In this document: piece by piece, positions 49,780 through 58,660 of the stretch
How positions within the stretch are numbered: the first letter of the stretch is position 1
How the letters are laid out: every line of letters starts with the position of its first letter
Source of the DNA: an uncultured Lactobacillus sp.
GTDB taxonomy: Bacteria > Bacillota > Bacilli > Lactobacillales > Lactobacillaceae
Length of the DNA stretch: 64,000 nucleotides
Direction of reading: 5' to 3'
NCBI GenBank assembly: GCA_946479925.1
Contig: CAMLHK010000002.1
Location: 40,683 to 104,682, forward strand
Translations under genes and position numbers: made by a program
Notes under the pieces: model-generated
What the model was told of the DNA's origin: nothing
Database searches by the model: none
What the model saw: only the letters and a program-made list of their open reading frames with translations

Positions 49780-52449
49780 ATGGTAAAAAAAGTTTTTGTC
49801 GTTCCACATACTCACTGGGATAGGGAATGGTTCTTTACCTCAGACCAAGCGAAAGTATATCTACTAAAAGATTTAAAAGATGTTCTTGATCATCTTGAAG
49901 CTTCAGGACAATATGGTTCTTTTTTGCTGGACGGTCAGTCTTCACTAATTGAGGATTATTTAAACTGGCGTCCGCAAGAGCGGAAGCGGGTTGAGAAGTT
50001 AGTTAAAGAAAAGAAACTAATTCTCGGACCATGGTATACCCAAACGGATCAGTATCTAGCTTCTGGGGAAAGCATTATTAACAACTTACGTATTGGAATG
50101 AAGCAGAGTGATGAATTAGGTGGGCATATGAACGTTGCCTATGTTCCTGATTCATTTGGTCAAGAATCAAGTATGCCCCAAATATATCAACAGCTTGGTA
50201 TTGATGATGCTGTTTTGTACCGTGGCTTTTCACTTGATGACACTAAGCAATCCGAATTTACTTGGCAAGGTGAGGACGGTTCAGAAATCAGTGTTTTTCG
50301 GATGGCCTGTGGTTACTTTATTGGCGGCGTAGTTGATGAAACTAAGCTAGCACAGTTAATGACTGAAGAACCATTTAAAACAGTTGTTGACCAAGCTTCA
50401 ACTGATAATGTGTTGTTTCCAAATGGCTCTGATATGGCACCGCTACGTTTTGACCTACCTGAGTTTATCGAGCGACTTAATCAAGCAAATAAAGGAAAGT
50501 TCACTTTTGAAGTTGCTTCACTCGAGGATTACATTACAGCTGTTAAAGAAGCTAAACCTGAATTGCGACTGATTACTGGAGAACAGGATTGTGGCAAGGA
50601 CATGCGTGTTCATAAGTCAATTTCATCTTCACGTGCCGACTTAAAAGCCCTTAACACCAAATTGCAAAATTATCTTGCGAATGTCGTAGAACCAGTTCTT
50701 GCCCTGGGAAGCTATTGTGGCTTGTCTTATCCAACCAAAACGCTTGAAGGCTTGTGGAAAAAAATGGCTAAGAATGCAGCACATGATTCAATGGGAAACT
50801 GTGTGTCTGATCGGGTAAACGCGGATATTAAAGCACGCTATCAAAAGGTTGAAGATATAGCAACTGCACTGGTTGAAGTGACTTTGCGGCAGATTTCCAC
50901 AGGCGTTAAAAATGATGGTCACCCAATTACACTGACCGTTTTCAATACCTTGCCAGTTGAACGCGGGGGTGTGATAAGCAAACGGATATATTCCCCAAGT
51001 CGTAACTTCAAAATTCAAGATTATAACGGGCAAAATATCCCCTTTGAAATCACTGCTGTCAAAGATGTAACTGAGTTAATTACGTCCTCAACAATTCAAC
51101 TTGATCCTGGTCAAGCAATTTATTTACCGGAAAAAGTGTATCAGCTTGATGTGAACATGCAGTTAGCAAACATTCCCGCTTTTGGTTACAAGCAGTTATC
51201 TTTGGTTTCAGAACAGGACCAGGAAATAGACTTACCAACAAGACAAAATGGAACCAAGATTGAAAATGAGTTCTATCAAATTTCAGTAAATGTTGATGGT
51301 AGTTTAGACATTTTGGATAAACTGAATAATCACTTATATCGGAAACAAGCAATCTTAGAAGAAAATGGTGATGATGGTGACTCCTACAACTATTCACCTG
51401 CCAAACAGGATTTAGTTAGTTACTCAACAGCACAACCGCATCGCTCACAATGCATCCAAAATGCACTAAGTAGCAAATTAATTATTGACTACGATTTTAG
51501 TGTACCGAGTGATTTGGCTGCTCGGGCTAAGGGCTTGACTGATGTGAAGATGCCAACGCAAATGATAGTGACACTTGATCAGGCATCAAAGCTGATCAAA
51601 TTTGAGCTTAATGTCGATAACAGACTGCCAAAGAGTCACCGTTTATGCATCGATTTTGACAGTGAAGTAGTTACTAATACAAGTATTGCCGACATTCAGT
51701 TTGGTACGATAAAACGTCCGCTAACGAAGAAGCAAGCTTTAAAAGACTGGCACGAAAATCAAGGTGCGTGGCAAGAAAAACCAATTTCGATTAACACTGT
51801 TCAAAGCTTTGTTGCGATGTCCGATGATGAACGTGGGCTTGCACTTATTCCACAAGGAGTTCGTGAATACGAATGTATTGGAAAAGACAACGCCACAATT
51901 AGATTAACTGTTTTCCGGACATATGGAATGCTAGGAAAACGCGACTTGCTCTATCGACCTGGAAGAGCATCGGGGGATGAAACTGTGCCAACGCCTGAGG
52001 CTGAACTAAATCAGCACTTATCCTTCGAGTTAGCCATGACAACCATGCAAACTGGCTATGATCAGGCTGCTTTGGCTAGCGAGGTTAAAGCGTTTGAGAC
52101 ACCACTACAGGTCTATCAATATGCGGAATTTTTGAATGGTCGATTAACTTTTCCATTCAATCCGGCTAAGCGAACAGCTGATCCTGAACTCAGCCTCTTT
52201 AAGACCGATGACAAGTTAGTTATCAGCACGGTTGAACAAACAGAAGAGGGCACAGGCTATCAAATGAGATTGTATAATCCGCTGTTTCATCCTGTAGGTG
52301 ACAAAATTACGTTTAATAAGCAACCACAAGTGGTACAGCTAGTCGACTTATTAGGAAACAAAATTGCGGATTTGCAGGTAGACAACCGGACAGTTGTTCT
52401 GCCAGAAATTGATCACGCTAAGTTCATGACAGTTTATTTTGAATTATAG
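49780..52449 (+). CDS. GH38 alpha-mannosidase, first paralogue
   Basis: 889 residues from ATG 49780 (AGGAG upstream; in-frame ATG 49726 lies inside the hairpin and is rejected). Cytosolic, no signal. Hydrolyses alpha-mannosides with retention, zinc-dependent. Seen: HTHWDREW (H10, D14) zinc ligands, PDSFG with nucleophile D124, and AHDSMGN (H335, D336) supplying a further zinc ligand; then the alpha-mannosidase middle and C-terminal beta domains. The PTS context makes a 6-phosphorylated or PTS-imported mannoside a likely substrate, as for MngB. Confidence 0.93.
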   Translation: MVKKVFVVPHTHWDREWFFTSDQAKVYLLKDLKDVLDHLEASGQYGSFLLDGQSSLIEDYLNWRPQERKRVEKLVKEKKLILGPWYTQTDQYLASGESIINNLRIGMKQSDELGGHMNVAYVPDSFGQESSMPQIYQQLGIDDAVLYRGFSLDDTKQSEFTWQGEDGSEISVFRMACGYFIGGVVDETKLAQLMTEEPFKTVVDQASTDNVLFPNGSDMAPLRFDLPEFIERLNQANKGKFTFEVASLEDYITAVKEAKPELRLITGEQDCGKDMRVHKSISSSRADLKALNTKLQNYLANVVEPVLALGSYCGLSYPTKTLEGLWKKMAKNAAHDSMGNCVSDRVNADIKARYQKVEDIATALVEVTLRQISTGVKNDGHPITLTVFNTLPVERGGVISKRIYSPSRNFKIQDYNGQNIPFEITAVKDVTELITSSTIQLDPGQAIYLPEKVYQLDVNMQLANIPAFGYKQLSLVSEQDQEIDLPTRQNGTKIENEFYQISVNVDGSLDILDKLNNHLYRKQAILEENGDDGDSYNYSPAKQDLVSYSTAQPHRSQCIQNALSSKLIIDYDFSVPSDLAARAKGLTDVKMPTQMIVTLDQASKLIKFELNVDNRLPKSHRLCIDFDSEVVTNTSIADIQFGTIKRPLTKKQALKDWHENQGAWQEKPISINTVQSFVAMSDDERGLALIPQGVREYECIGKDNATIRLTVFRTYGMLGKRDLLYRPGRASGDETVPTPEAELNQHLSFELAMTTMQTGYDQAALASEVKAFETPLQVYQYAEFLNGRLTFPFNPAKRTADPELSLFKTDDKLVISTVEQTEEGTGYQMRLYNPLFHPVGDKITFNKQPQVVQLVDLLGNKIADLQVDNRTVVLPEIDHAKFMTVYFEL

Positions 52450-52457
52450 GAGAAATT

Positions 52458-55079
52458 ATGGTTAAAGCATATTTTGTAAATCACACACACTGGGATCGAG
52501 AATGGTATTTCACTACTCAGGATGCTCAGGTTTTAAGTGACCAATTGTTTACACAAGTTTTGGACGAACTTGAGGATCATCCAGAAGCAAACTTCACTTT
52601 GGATGGCCAGATGTCAATTGTGGATGAGTATGTCGAAATTCATCCTGAAGCTAAGGAACGAATTCACCGCCTAGTTAACCGAAAGCAGCTATTCATTGGA
52701 CCATGGTATACCCAAACAGATGCAATGATACCGAGTGCTGAGTCGTTATTGCGTAACTTGATTATCGGTATTATCGACGCAAGAGAAAATTATGGTGAAC
52801 CAATGATGTTAGGTTATTTGCCTGACACTTTTGGCTTTAATGCCAACTTGCCAATGATTTTAAACCAAGTGGGAATCCATGACTTTTTATCTTGGCGTGG
52901 GACGAATTTTAAACGACAAACTAATTCTGTATACTTTAAATGGAAAGCAATAGGTGGCAAAGCTGTCTTTGCGGCTAATTTCCCACTGGGGTATTACACC
53001 GGTCAAATCGATTTGGAATCAAAGCGCAACTTACAAGATTTTGTCAAAAATCGCTTAGATAAGGGAATTGAATTTGAAGCATTAAATGGCAATAATGATG
53101 AGGTTTTGGTTCCTTCTGGAATCGATCAAATGAACATCATTCATGATGTTTCAAAAACAATTGAAAAAGTTAACGAGCTTTCGCAAAATGATGTCGAAAT
53201 AAGTACATATCCACAGTTTATGAACAAGTTACGTTCTAAGAAACTACCAGAATATCAAGGGGAATTAAGATATCCAACTTATTCTCGAGTTCACAGGACA
53301 ATTACATCGGTTAGATCGCGTAATAAGCGTAGTAATTTTGAACTTGAACAAGCTATTACCAGACGTTTGGAACCACTTATGGTAATTGCCAAGTATGCAG
53401 ATATTCCAATTTCAAATGGAATTGTGGTTAAACTGTGGAAATTATTATTTGAATTGCAACCACATGACACTTTGGGTGGAAGTGTTACTGATAATGTTGC
53501 AGTTGACATGGAGCACCGGATTAAGCAAGCAAACGAGATTGCTGATGGTGTGGAAAACTATATTAAGAAGAGAATCGCACAACGGTTAAATCTGTCTGAT
53601 CACGATGTCATTGTCTTTAATACTGATCCATACGAGTTTAATGGACGCAAAACAGTTGAAGTAGTTAGTCAAAGTAGTCAAGTTAAATTCCCAGCAGAGA
53701 ATAAGGCTGTGATTGTGGGCAAGGAAGAAGTTAAATCGCGTCCACATATTATGCAGTTAACGCCAAACGGCTATGAATTTAAGGATGAACCAGGCTACTT
53801 TAAACTCAAGGTCAGTCTAGAAGTAAAAATGGCTGGTTTAGGTTATCAAGTGCTGCATTTCGAGGATAGTGATCAAGCAGTAGACGAGTTCCAAAGCATA
53901 AGTGGAAAATCAATTGGTAATCACCGGGTTCAACTGGCCTTTGAAGATGGTGCCTTTTATTTAAGCACTAAATACAAGACATTCAATGATGTTATTAGTA
54001 TTTATGATCAAGCTAATGATGGTGATACCTATGATTTCTCGCCACTTCGATGGGATGAAGAGAAGCAACTTGATTGGAATGGAACAATCAAAAAAGAAGT
54101 TGCTGATGGAATTGAAAGATTGATTCTAACTGGCACATGGCAATTACCGTTTGATTTGGAAGACCGGGTTGACAACGAAGCGCCTAAAACAGTTGATGTG
54201 AGCTATCAATTAATTTTAACGATAGCAGCCACTTCGGATGTGATTTCAGCCAAATTAACGATTGATAATCAGGCTTTGTCACATCGCTTACGCTTGCGTC
54301 TAAAAACTGGTATTACGACTAAGGCGGCACACGCGCAGATTCAAGGTGGTTTTCGTCAAACAGAAAATGAAGCGATTGATGATAACTGGAACGATGAATT
54401 TGTTGAAAAACCAGTTAACATTTATATTTTTGATCGTGCAGTCGGCTTACATGATAAGAAAGACGGTCTCTATTTCTTTGGAACTGGTCAAAAGGAATAT
54501 GAAAAAGTTGACGGTTCCCTTTATATCACGCTTATGGCAACTACGGGACAACTGGGTAAATCAGACTTATTGTGGCGTCCTGGACGTGCATCTGGAGACA
54601 CAACTTCTGTTGGCCATATCATGATGCCAACGCCGTTAGCTCAAGAAACTGGAGCTAATGAGTTCTCGTTTGGTTTGTATGCCCCAAGTAATGCTGAGCT
54701 TGCAGAAAATAAACTGACAAAAGTAATCAGCGATTGGTATGCCCCATCAGTTAGTTACCAGATGCAAAAATATAATCTCTTTGTTAATCGTCTTGATAAC
54801 AAGTTATGGGATATTGAATTTTCACCAAAATTAACCAAGATTGAACAAACTGAATCTTGGCTAAATATCAAGCAAAATGTTGAAGTTTCAGCACTGTATC
54901 CTGCATACACAATTAAAAACAACTTGGTTCTCCGTCTTTCAAATCCGACCGCAGAAGTAGTTGATGTTTCTTATCTAAAAGACGCTGGCTTTACTGTAGT
55001 GAACGGTTTGGAAGAGATAATTGACCAGGATTACCAAATTGCCCCTTATGACATGTTGACCTTGATTAAGCAAATATAG
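52458..55079 (+). CDS. GH38 alpha-mannosidase, second paralogue
   Basis: 873 residues. HTHWDREW (H9, D13), PDTFG with D123, and QPHDTLGG near residue 336: all catalytic and zinc residues present. Only moderate similarity to the first copy, so it is an old paralogue with perhaps a different linkage preference, not a recent tandem duplicate. TAGGAGAAATT ribosome site; 8-base gap from the first copy. Confidence 0.93.
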   Translation: MVKAYFVNHTHWDREWYFTTQDAQVLSDQLFTQVLDELEDHPEANFTLDGQMSIVDEYVEIHPEAKERIHRLVNRKQLFIGPWYTQTDAMIPSAESLLRNLIIGIIDARENYGEPMMLGYLPDTFGFNANLPMILNQVGIHDFLSWRGTNFKRQTNSVYFKWKAIGGKAVFAANFPLGYYTGQIDLESKRNLQDFVKNRLDKGIEFEALNGNNDEVLVPSGIDQMNIIHDVSKTIEKVNELSQNDVEISTYPQFMNKLRSKKLPEYQGELRYPTYSRVHRTITSVRSRNKRSNFELEQAITRRLEPLMVIAKYADIPISNGIVVKLWKLLFELQPHDTLGGSVTDNVAVDMEHRIKQANEIADGVENYIKKRIAQRLNLSDHDVIVFNTDPYEFNGRKTVEVVSQSSQVKFPAENKAVIVGKEEVKSRPHIMQLTPNGYEFKDEPGYFKLKVSLEVKMAGLGYQVLHFEDSDQAVDEFQSISGKSIGNHRVQLAFEDGAFYLSTKYKTFNDVISIYDQANDGDTYDFSPLRWDEEKQLDWNGTIKKEVADGIERLILTGTWQLPFDLEDRVDNEAPKTVDVSYQLILTIAATSDVISAKLTIDNQALSHRLRLRLKTGITTKAAHAQIQGGFRQTENEAIDDNWNDEFVEKPVNIYIFDRAVGLHDKKDGLYFFGTGQKEYEKVDGSLYITLMATTGQLGKSDLLWRPGRASGDTTSVGHIMMPTPLAQETGANEFSFGLYAPSNAELAENKLTKVISDWYAPSVSYQMQKYNLFVNRLDNKLWDIEFSPKLTKIEQTESWLNIKQNVEVSALYPAYTIKNNLVLRLSNPTAEVVDVSYLKDAGFTVVNGLEEIIDQDYQIAPYDMLTLIKQI

Positions 55080-55120
55080 CAGTTTGTAACTTATATAACT
55101 AAATGAGAAGAAGTGAATGT

Positions 55121-57052
55121 ATGAAACTATCTTATAAACGATTGGGAATGATCCTCGAATTTTTATTAAATAATTCCGCCAACCGCTACGTTTCTGCCTC
55201 CTTTTTAGCTCAAAAGTGCAATGTAAGTACGAGAACAATTAGATCCGATATTCAAGCATTAAACCGTGAATTAAGCAGCTTGCAAGTTGAAATAAAAAAT
55301 AAGCGAGGCGAGGGCTTTTACCTAAGTGATTTTGATAAAAAAACTGAGCAAAAGCTAACGGAATTGGCACGAAGTGATTTGCCGGCTTCAAGTTCAGGTG
55401 AGCGAATTGCTGAAGTTGAGCAGTACTTATTGGTTAATAGTCGTGTTAAATTAGATGATCTGACAGAGAAGCTGTTTATCAGTGATAATACCTTCTTCAC
55501 ATACTTGGTAACAATTAAGAAAGAGTTCAGTGATTTTGGACTACGAGTTGTGAAAGATGGAGATGAGTATTATGTTGACGGCTCTGAATCTGCCAAACGC
55601 AATTTTATTATTAGTAAACTTATTAATAAGAAGTCGAATAGCTATATCGTTGACTTTACAGAACGCGAGAAGAGTATTTTTGCTAACTTAGATTTGAACT
55701 TGTTAAAAGAAACGGTGCATGGTTTTTTACGTCATTATAGTTACCACTTATCGGATATTAATACTAAAAACATTATCTTGCATCTTGCCTTAGCAATCTC
55801 GAGAATTAAGATGGGTTACCGGATAGAGACTGGTAATTCGGTGGAAATTAAGCTTCCGGCTCAGAGCGCTATTCAAAAACTGTTTCAAAAATTGGAAGCA
55901 GAATTCCAAGTGGAGTTCAATCAAGTAGAAGCCAATGACCTAATTTATCATTTTGCTTTGAATTATCCTGAATGTGTAAGTGAAAATGATCACGTTAGTA
56001 TAAAGGACAATATTAATAGTGCCATTACGATTTTTTTGGAAAATATCAAAAAAGAGTTTGCAATCGATTTATTAGATGATCGTGAACTGCGGGTTAATTT
56101 GACGCAACACTTGACCAATCTAGTGAAAATTAAGACGGTTAATGGTAATCGGAAGAATCCGTTGTTAAACGTCATATTGTCCACTTTTCCCTATGCGTAT
56201 GAAATTACGGCTTATTCAGCACCAATTTTGGAGCACATGCTCAATTTAAAATTGAATGACGATGAACTCTCCTTCATTACGCTGCATATAGGTGCATCGA
56301 TTGAGCGGCAGGGAAATCTTTCGTCTCAGAAAAACGCTGCACTAATTTGCGGGAATGGAATTTCAACAGCTGCACTTGTACGTGCAAAATTGCAAACTCA
56401 ATTTGCGTCCTTTTTAAATATTACGGGAACTTATACCTATGATGAGTATCTAGCAGGTAAAGCAAGTGGTAATGACTTTCTTATTTCGATGGTGCCTTTG
56501 ACTGATGACACGGTACCAGTGATTCAAATTGATTTAACTAATTTTCACAATGATATCTTGCAACTGTCTGAATATTTGAAATCACTTAATAATCCATACC
56601 GCGCGATTAATAAGCTGTTTGATGAGGAAAATATCTACTTAGTGCAAGAACCGTTATCCAAAGCGCAATTACTCGATATGCTAATTAAAAACTTAGAGCG
56701 TAAAAAAATTGTTAACAAAGATTTCAAACAACGTGTAGACGAACGAGAAAAGATGTATTCAACCGCAATTGGTGGAAAAATAGCTATCCCGCATTCCTTA
56801 GGCTATGCTACGAAAAAATCAAAGGTATCTTTTGCTCGCTTAGATAAGCCAATCAAATGGGATGAAAAAAATGAAGTTAAATATGTATTTCTCTTGGCAA
56901 TTGCCCGTCAAGATTATCTAAGTGTCCAGAAATTATTTGATTTCATTGTTGATTTACAAACTAATCTAACTTTTCGCAAAATTATTGATAAGAGCTCAAG
57001 TCCCAAAGAAATTAAGCACGCAATTAGTTCATTAATTAAATCAAGCTACTGA
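55121..57052 (+). CDS. PRD-containing transcriptional activator (MtlR/LicR type)
   Basis: 643 residues from ATG 55121; ATG 55103 lacks a site, whereas AGAAG-AAGTG precedes 55121. Domains in order: HTH (about 5-55, CNVSTRTIRSDIQAL), second winged helix (about 85-150), two PTS regulation domains (about 185-290 and 300-395; His in HGFLRHYSYHLSD and NLTQHLTNL), EIIB-like domain with Cys in ALICGNGIST (about 408), and EIIA-like domain with His in GGKIAIPHSLG (about 559). PTS phosphorylation of these sites sets activity. Logical regulator of the PTS-mannosidase operon it ends; the dyad at 47728 is the candidate target. Confidence 0.92.
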   Translation: MKLSYKRLGMILEFLLNNSANRYVSASFLAQKCNVSTRTIRSDIQALNRELSSLQVEIKNKRGEGFYLSDFDKKTEQKLTELARSDLPASSSGERIAEVEQYLLVNSRVKLDDLTEKLFISDNTFFTYLVTIKKEFSDFGLRVVKDGDEYYVDGSESAKRNFIISKLINKKSNSYIVDFTEREKSIFANLDLNLLKETVHGFLRHYSYHLSDINTKNIILHLALAISRIKMGYRIETGNSVEIKLPAQSAIQKLFQKLEAEFQVEFNQVEANDLIYHFALNYPECVSENDHVSIKDNINSAITIFLENIKKEFAIDLLDDRELRVNLTQHLTNLVKIKTVNGNRKNPLLNVILSTFPYAYEITAYSAPILEHMLNLKLNDDELSFITLHIGASIERQGNLSSQKNAALICGNGISTAALVRAKLQTQFASFLNITGTYTYDEYLAGKASGNDFLISMVPLTDDTVPVIQIDLTNFHNDILQLSEYLKSLNNPYRAINKLFDEENIYLVQEPLSKAQLLDMLIKNLERKKIVNKDFKQRVDEREKMYSTAIGGKIAIPHSLGYATKKSKVSFARLDKPIKWDEKNEVKYVFLLAIARQDYLSVQKLFDFIVDLQTNLTFRKIIDKSSSPKEIKHAISSLIKSSY

Positions 57053-57077
57053 TAGTACAAAAAATAATTAATCAGCG

Positions 57078-57107
57078 AAACGAACTTTTTTAGCAGTTCG
57101 TTTTTTG
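57078..57107 (+). terminator. Terminator after the activator gene
   Basis: AACGAAC (57079-57085) pairs with GTTCGTT (57096-57102) with further T-run. Confidence 0.7.
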
Positions 57108-57109
57108 CT

Positions 57110-57282
57110 AGTTTTAAGTAAAATTGTTCTATACTGAACTTGAAAATAAGCTTGAAGTTAAAGGGTTTTGTCATAGCATTTAGCCTCAACTAAGACTATA
57201 TTTTTAAAAACTATAGCCAAACTAAATGCTCTTGAGTGAAGAATTACACAATGATAGAATTGTGCGACAAGGAGATGAAGCA
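57110..57282 (+). promoter_or_regulatory. Leader region of the SemiSWEET gene
   Basis: GCATTTAG (57178-57185) and CTAAATGC (57222-57229) are inverted repeats, with a second AT dyad CTATATTTTTAAAAACTATAG between them (57196-57216), giving a nested long stem-loop. The outer repeat may be a regulator operator or leader structure. An upstream TTGTTC...TATACT near 57123-57136 is too close for a normal promoter; no clear promoter seen. Confidence 0.35.
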
Positions 57283-57543
57283 ATGAAATTAGAAAAAGCA
57301 ATGACAATTTTAGGATGGGTTGCCTCTGTGACGGCAATTATTATGTATGTGTCCTACATTCCACAAATTATTAGTAATCTGAATGGAGTTAAAGGCAATC
57401 CAATCCAGCCACTCGCTACAGCAATTAATACGCTACTATGGGTTATTTACGGGCTCTTTAAAGAAGAGCGTGATATTCCAATAGCTGCCTGCAATGCCAT
57501 CGGCTTTGTTTTCGGCTTAATTGCGTTTTTCACTGCTCTATAA
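57283..57543 (+). CDS. SemiSWEET-type sugar transporter
   Basis: 86 residues with three TM helices (about 8-25, 42-58, 64-85), the single-repeat SemiSWEET size. PQ-loop motif SYIPQI (P27, Q28). Such proteins dimerise and move small sugars down gradients. Start ATG 57283 with CAAGGAGATG upstream; the in-frame ATG at 57226 lies in the leader inverted repeat and is rejected. Placed after the mannoside operon, it could equilibrate free mannose or the imported sugar across the membrane. Confidence 0.85.
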   Translation: MKLEKAMTILGWVASVTAIIMYVSYIPQIISNLNGVKGNPIQPLATAINTLLWVIYGLFKEERDIPIAACNAIGFVFGLIAFFTAL

Positions 57544-57555
57544 GAGTTAAATATT

Positions 57556-57590
57556 GAAAGGTCATTCCTACTTTAGGGATGACCTTTTTA
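57556..57590 (+). terminator. Terminator of the SemiSWEET gene
   Basis: AAAGGTCATTCCT (57557-57569) pairs with AGGGATGACCTTT (57575-57587) with one G-T; T-run follows. Confidence 0.85.
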
Positions 57591-57654
57591 TTTGCTGTTG
57601 TAGTTACTGATTTATTATACAAATGCCAAGATGAAAGACCGTAAAATTAAACTT

Positions 57655-58108
57655 TAGTATTTCAGATATTATTCGCATTTCTGGCTCGAATAACTTTGAT
57701 TCAAATGGTCCAGCAGCAATGGTTCAGAAACTTGCACGTAATGCATACTTCAAAAATAAAGAAGGCATTATGTGCTAACAGCTAAGAGGGGGTTTCAAAC
57801 CTGACGACCTACGGCATTCGGATGATTGGTAATAGTGAATTTCATGAACTCAAGAATGACAAGCAAATAATGTACTTGCAGCAGGAGTAGCAGCTAATGC
57901 TGTTTTAGGTCTTGATACATACATTTATAACGGTGATGGTCAACGGATTAATAATTTTATCATAAAAGCTGATTCTGAAATTACAACTGGTGAGACTGTT
58001 CAAACCCATGGTGCACTTGTTGCTATTAGTGGCAAAGCATATACTCAATTGGTAGCAAGCAATTTATCAAGCAAACTGCATTTGAATAAAATTAAACTAG
58101 CTATTTAG
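57655..58108 (+). pseudogene. Decayed surface-layer/SLAP-like protein gene
   Basis: Two open fragments in different frames carry protein-like text: about 57655-57778 reads ISGSNNFDSNGPAAMVQKL and then ARNAYFKNKEGI, and about 57880-58108 reads AAGVAANAVLGLDTYIYNGD then GQRINNFIIKADSEITTGET. The second resembles the SLAP (surface-layer associated) C-terminal repeat (xYxYNxxGxR...) of lactobacilli, and ends at a natural stop (58106-58108). Stops and shifts break it and no start is present. A remnant of a secreted S-layer-type protein is the best reading. Confidence 0.5.
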
Positions 58109-58130
58109 AGCGCAATAACTATTTAGTCAA

Positions 58131-58177
58131 AGCAAAGAAGCTACTAACTAATTTAAGACAGGAGCTTCTTTTTTGCT
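58131..58177 (+). terminator. Terminator after the decayed surface-protein gene
   Basis: AGCAAAGAAGCT (58131-58142) pairs with AGCTTCTTTTTTGCT (58163-58177) with T-run. Confidence 0.75.
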
Positions 58178-58660
58178 TAATTAACGTTATTTTATATTTT
58201 GTATTAGACAAAAACCATATTTATTAGCGATTAGTAATAAAAAGTATATTTATAAACATAAGCTATACGTAATTATAAAAAGTAAAATATCATCAAAGGT
58301 TATATTAATAACTTTGTTTATTATCTTTTAGCAAATGTTAATAAATACACAGATAGTAAATTGCTTAGAATTAGATGATATTTATTTTTATCTTTAATTT
58401 GCCGGTAATAATATAAAATGGTGATAAGTAGCCGATAATGTCTTAGGTATTTAGAAAATAAAGGAAGTACATCATGAGGCTTATGTAATTTGGTTCATTA
58501 GATTTAGCGTTCTGTTTACCTTTTATAACTGAATATAAAAATAATATAAAAACACCTTTATATTTATAAATAAAAATGATACGATTTATTTTGTATACAT
58601 AAAGTTATACATAGAGTATAGAAGTAAACTATAAGATGTAATGCTGATGAGAGGACGTAA
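58178..58660 (+). other. Long AT-rich region upstream of the adhesin gene
   Basis: About 480 bases with very high AT content and no gene. Candidate promoter elements lie near 58590-58617 (TTGTAT and TATACA-type hexamers), but spacing is poor. The adhesin ribosome site GAGAGGACG is at about 58649-58657. Nothing else supported. Confidence 0.4.
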
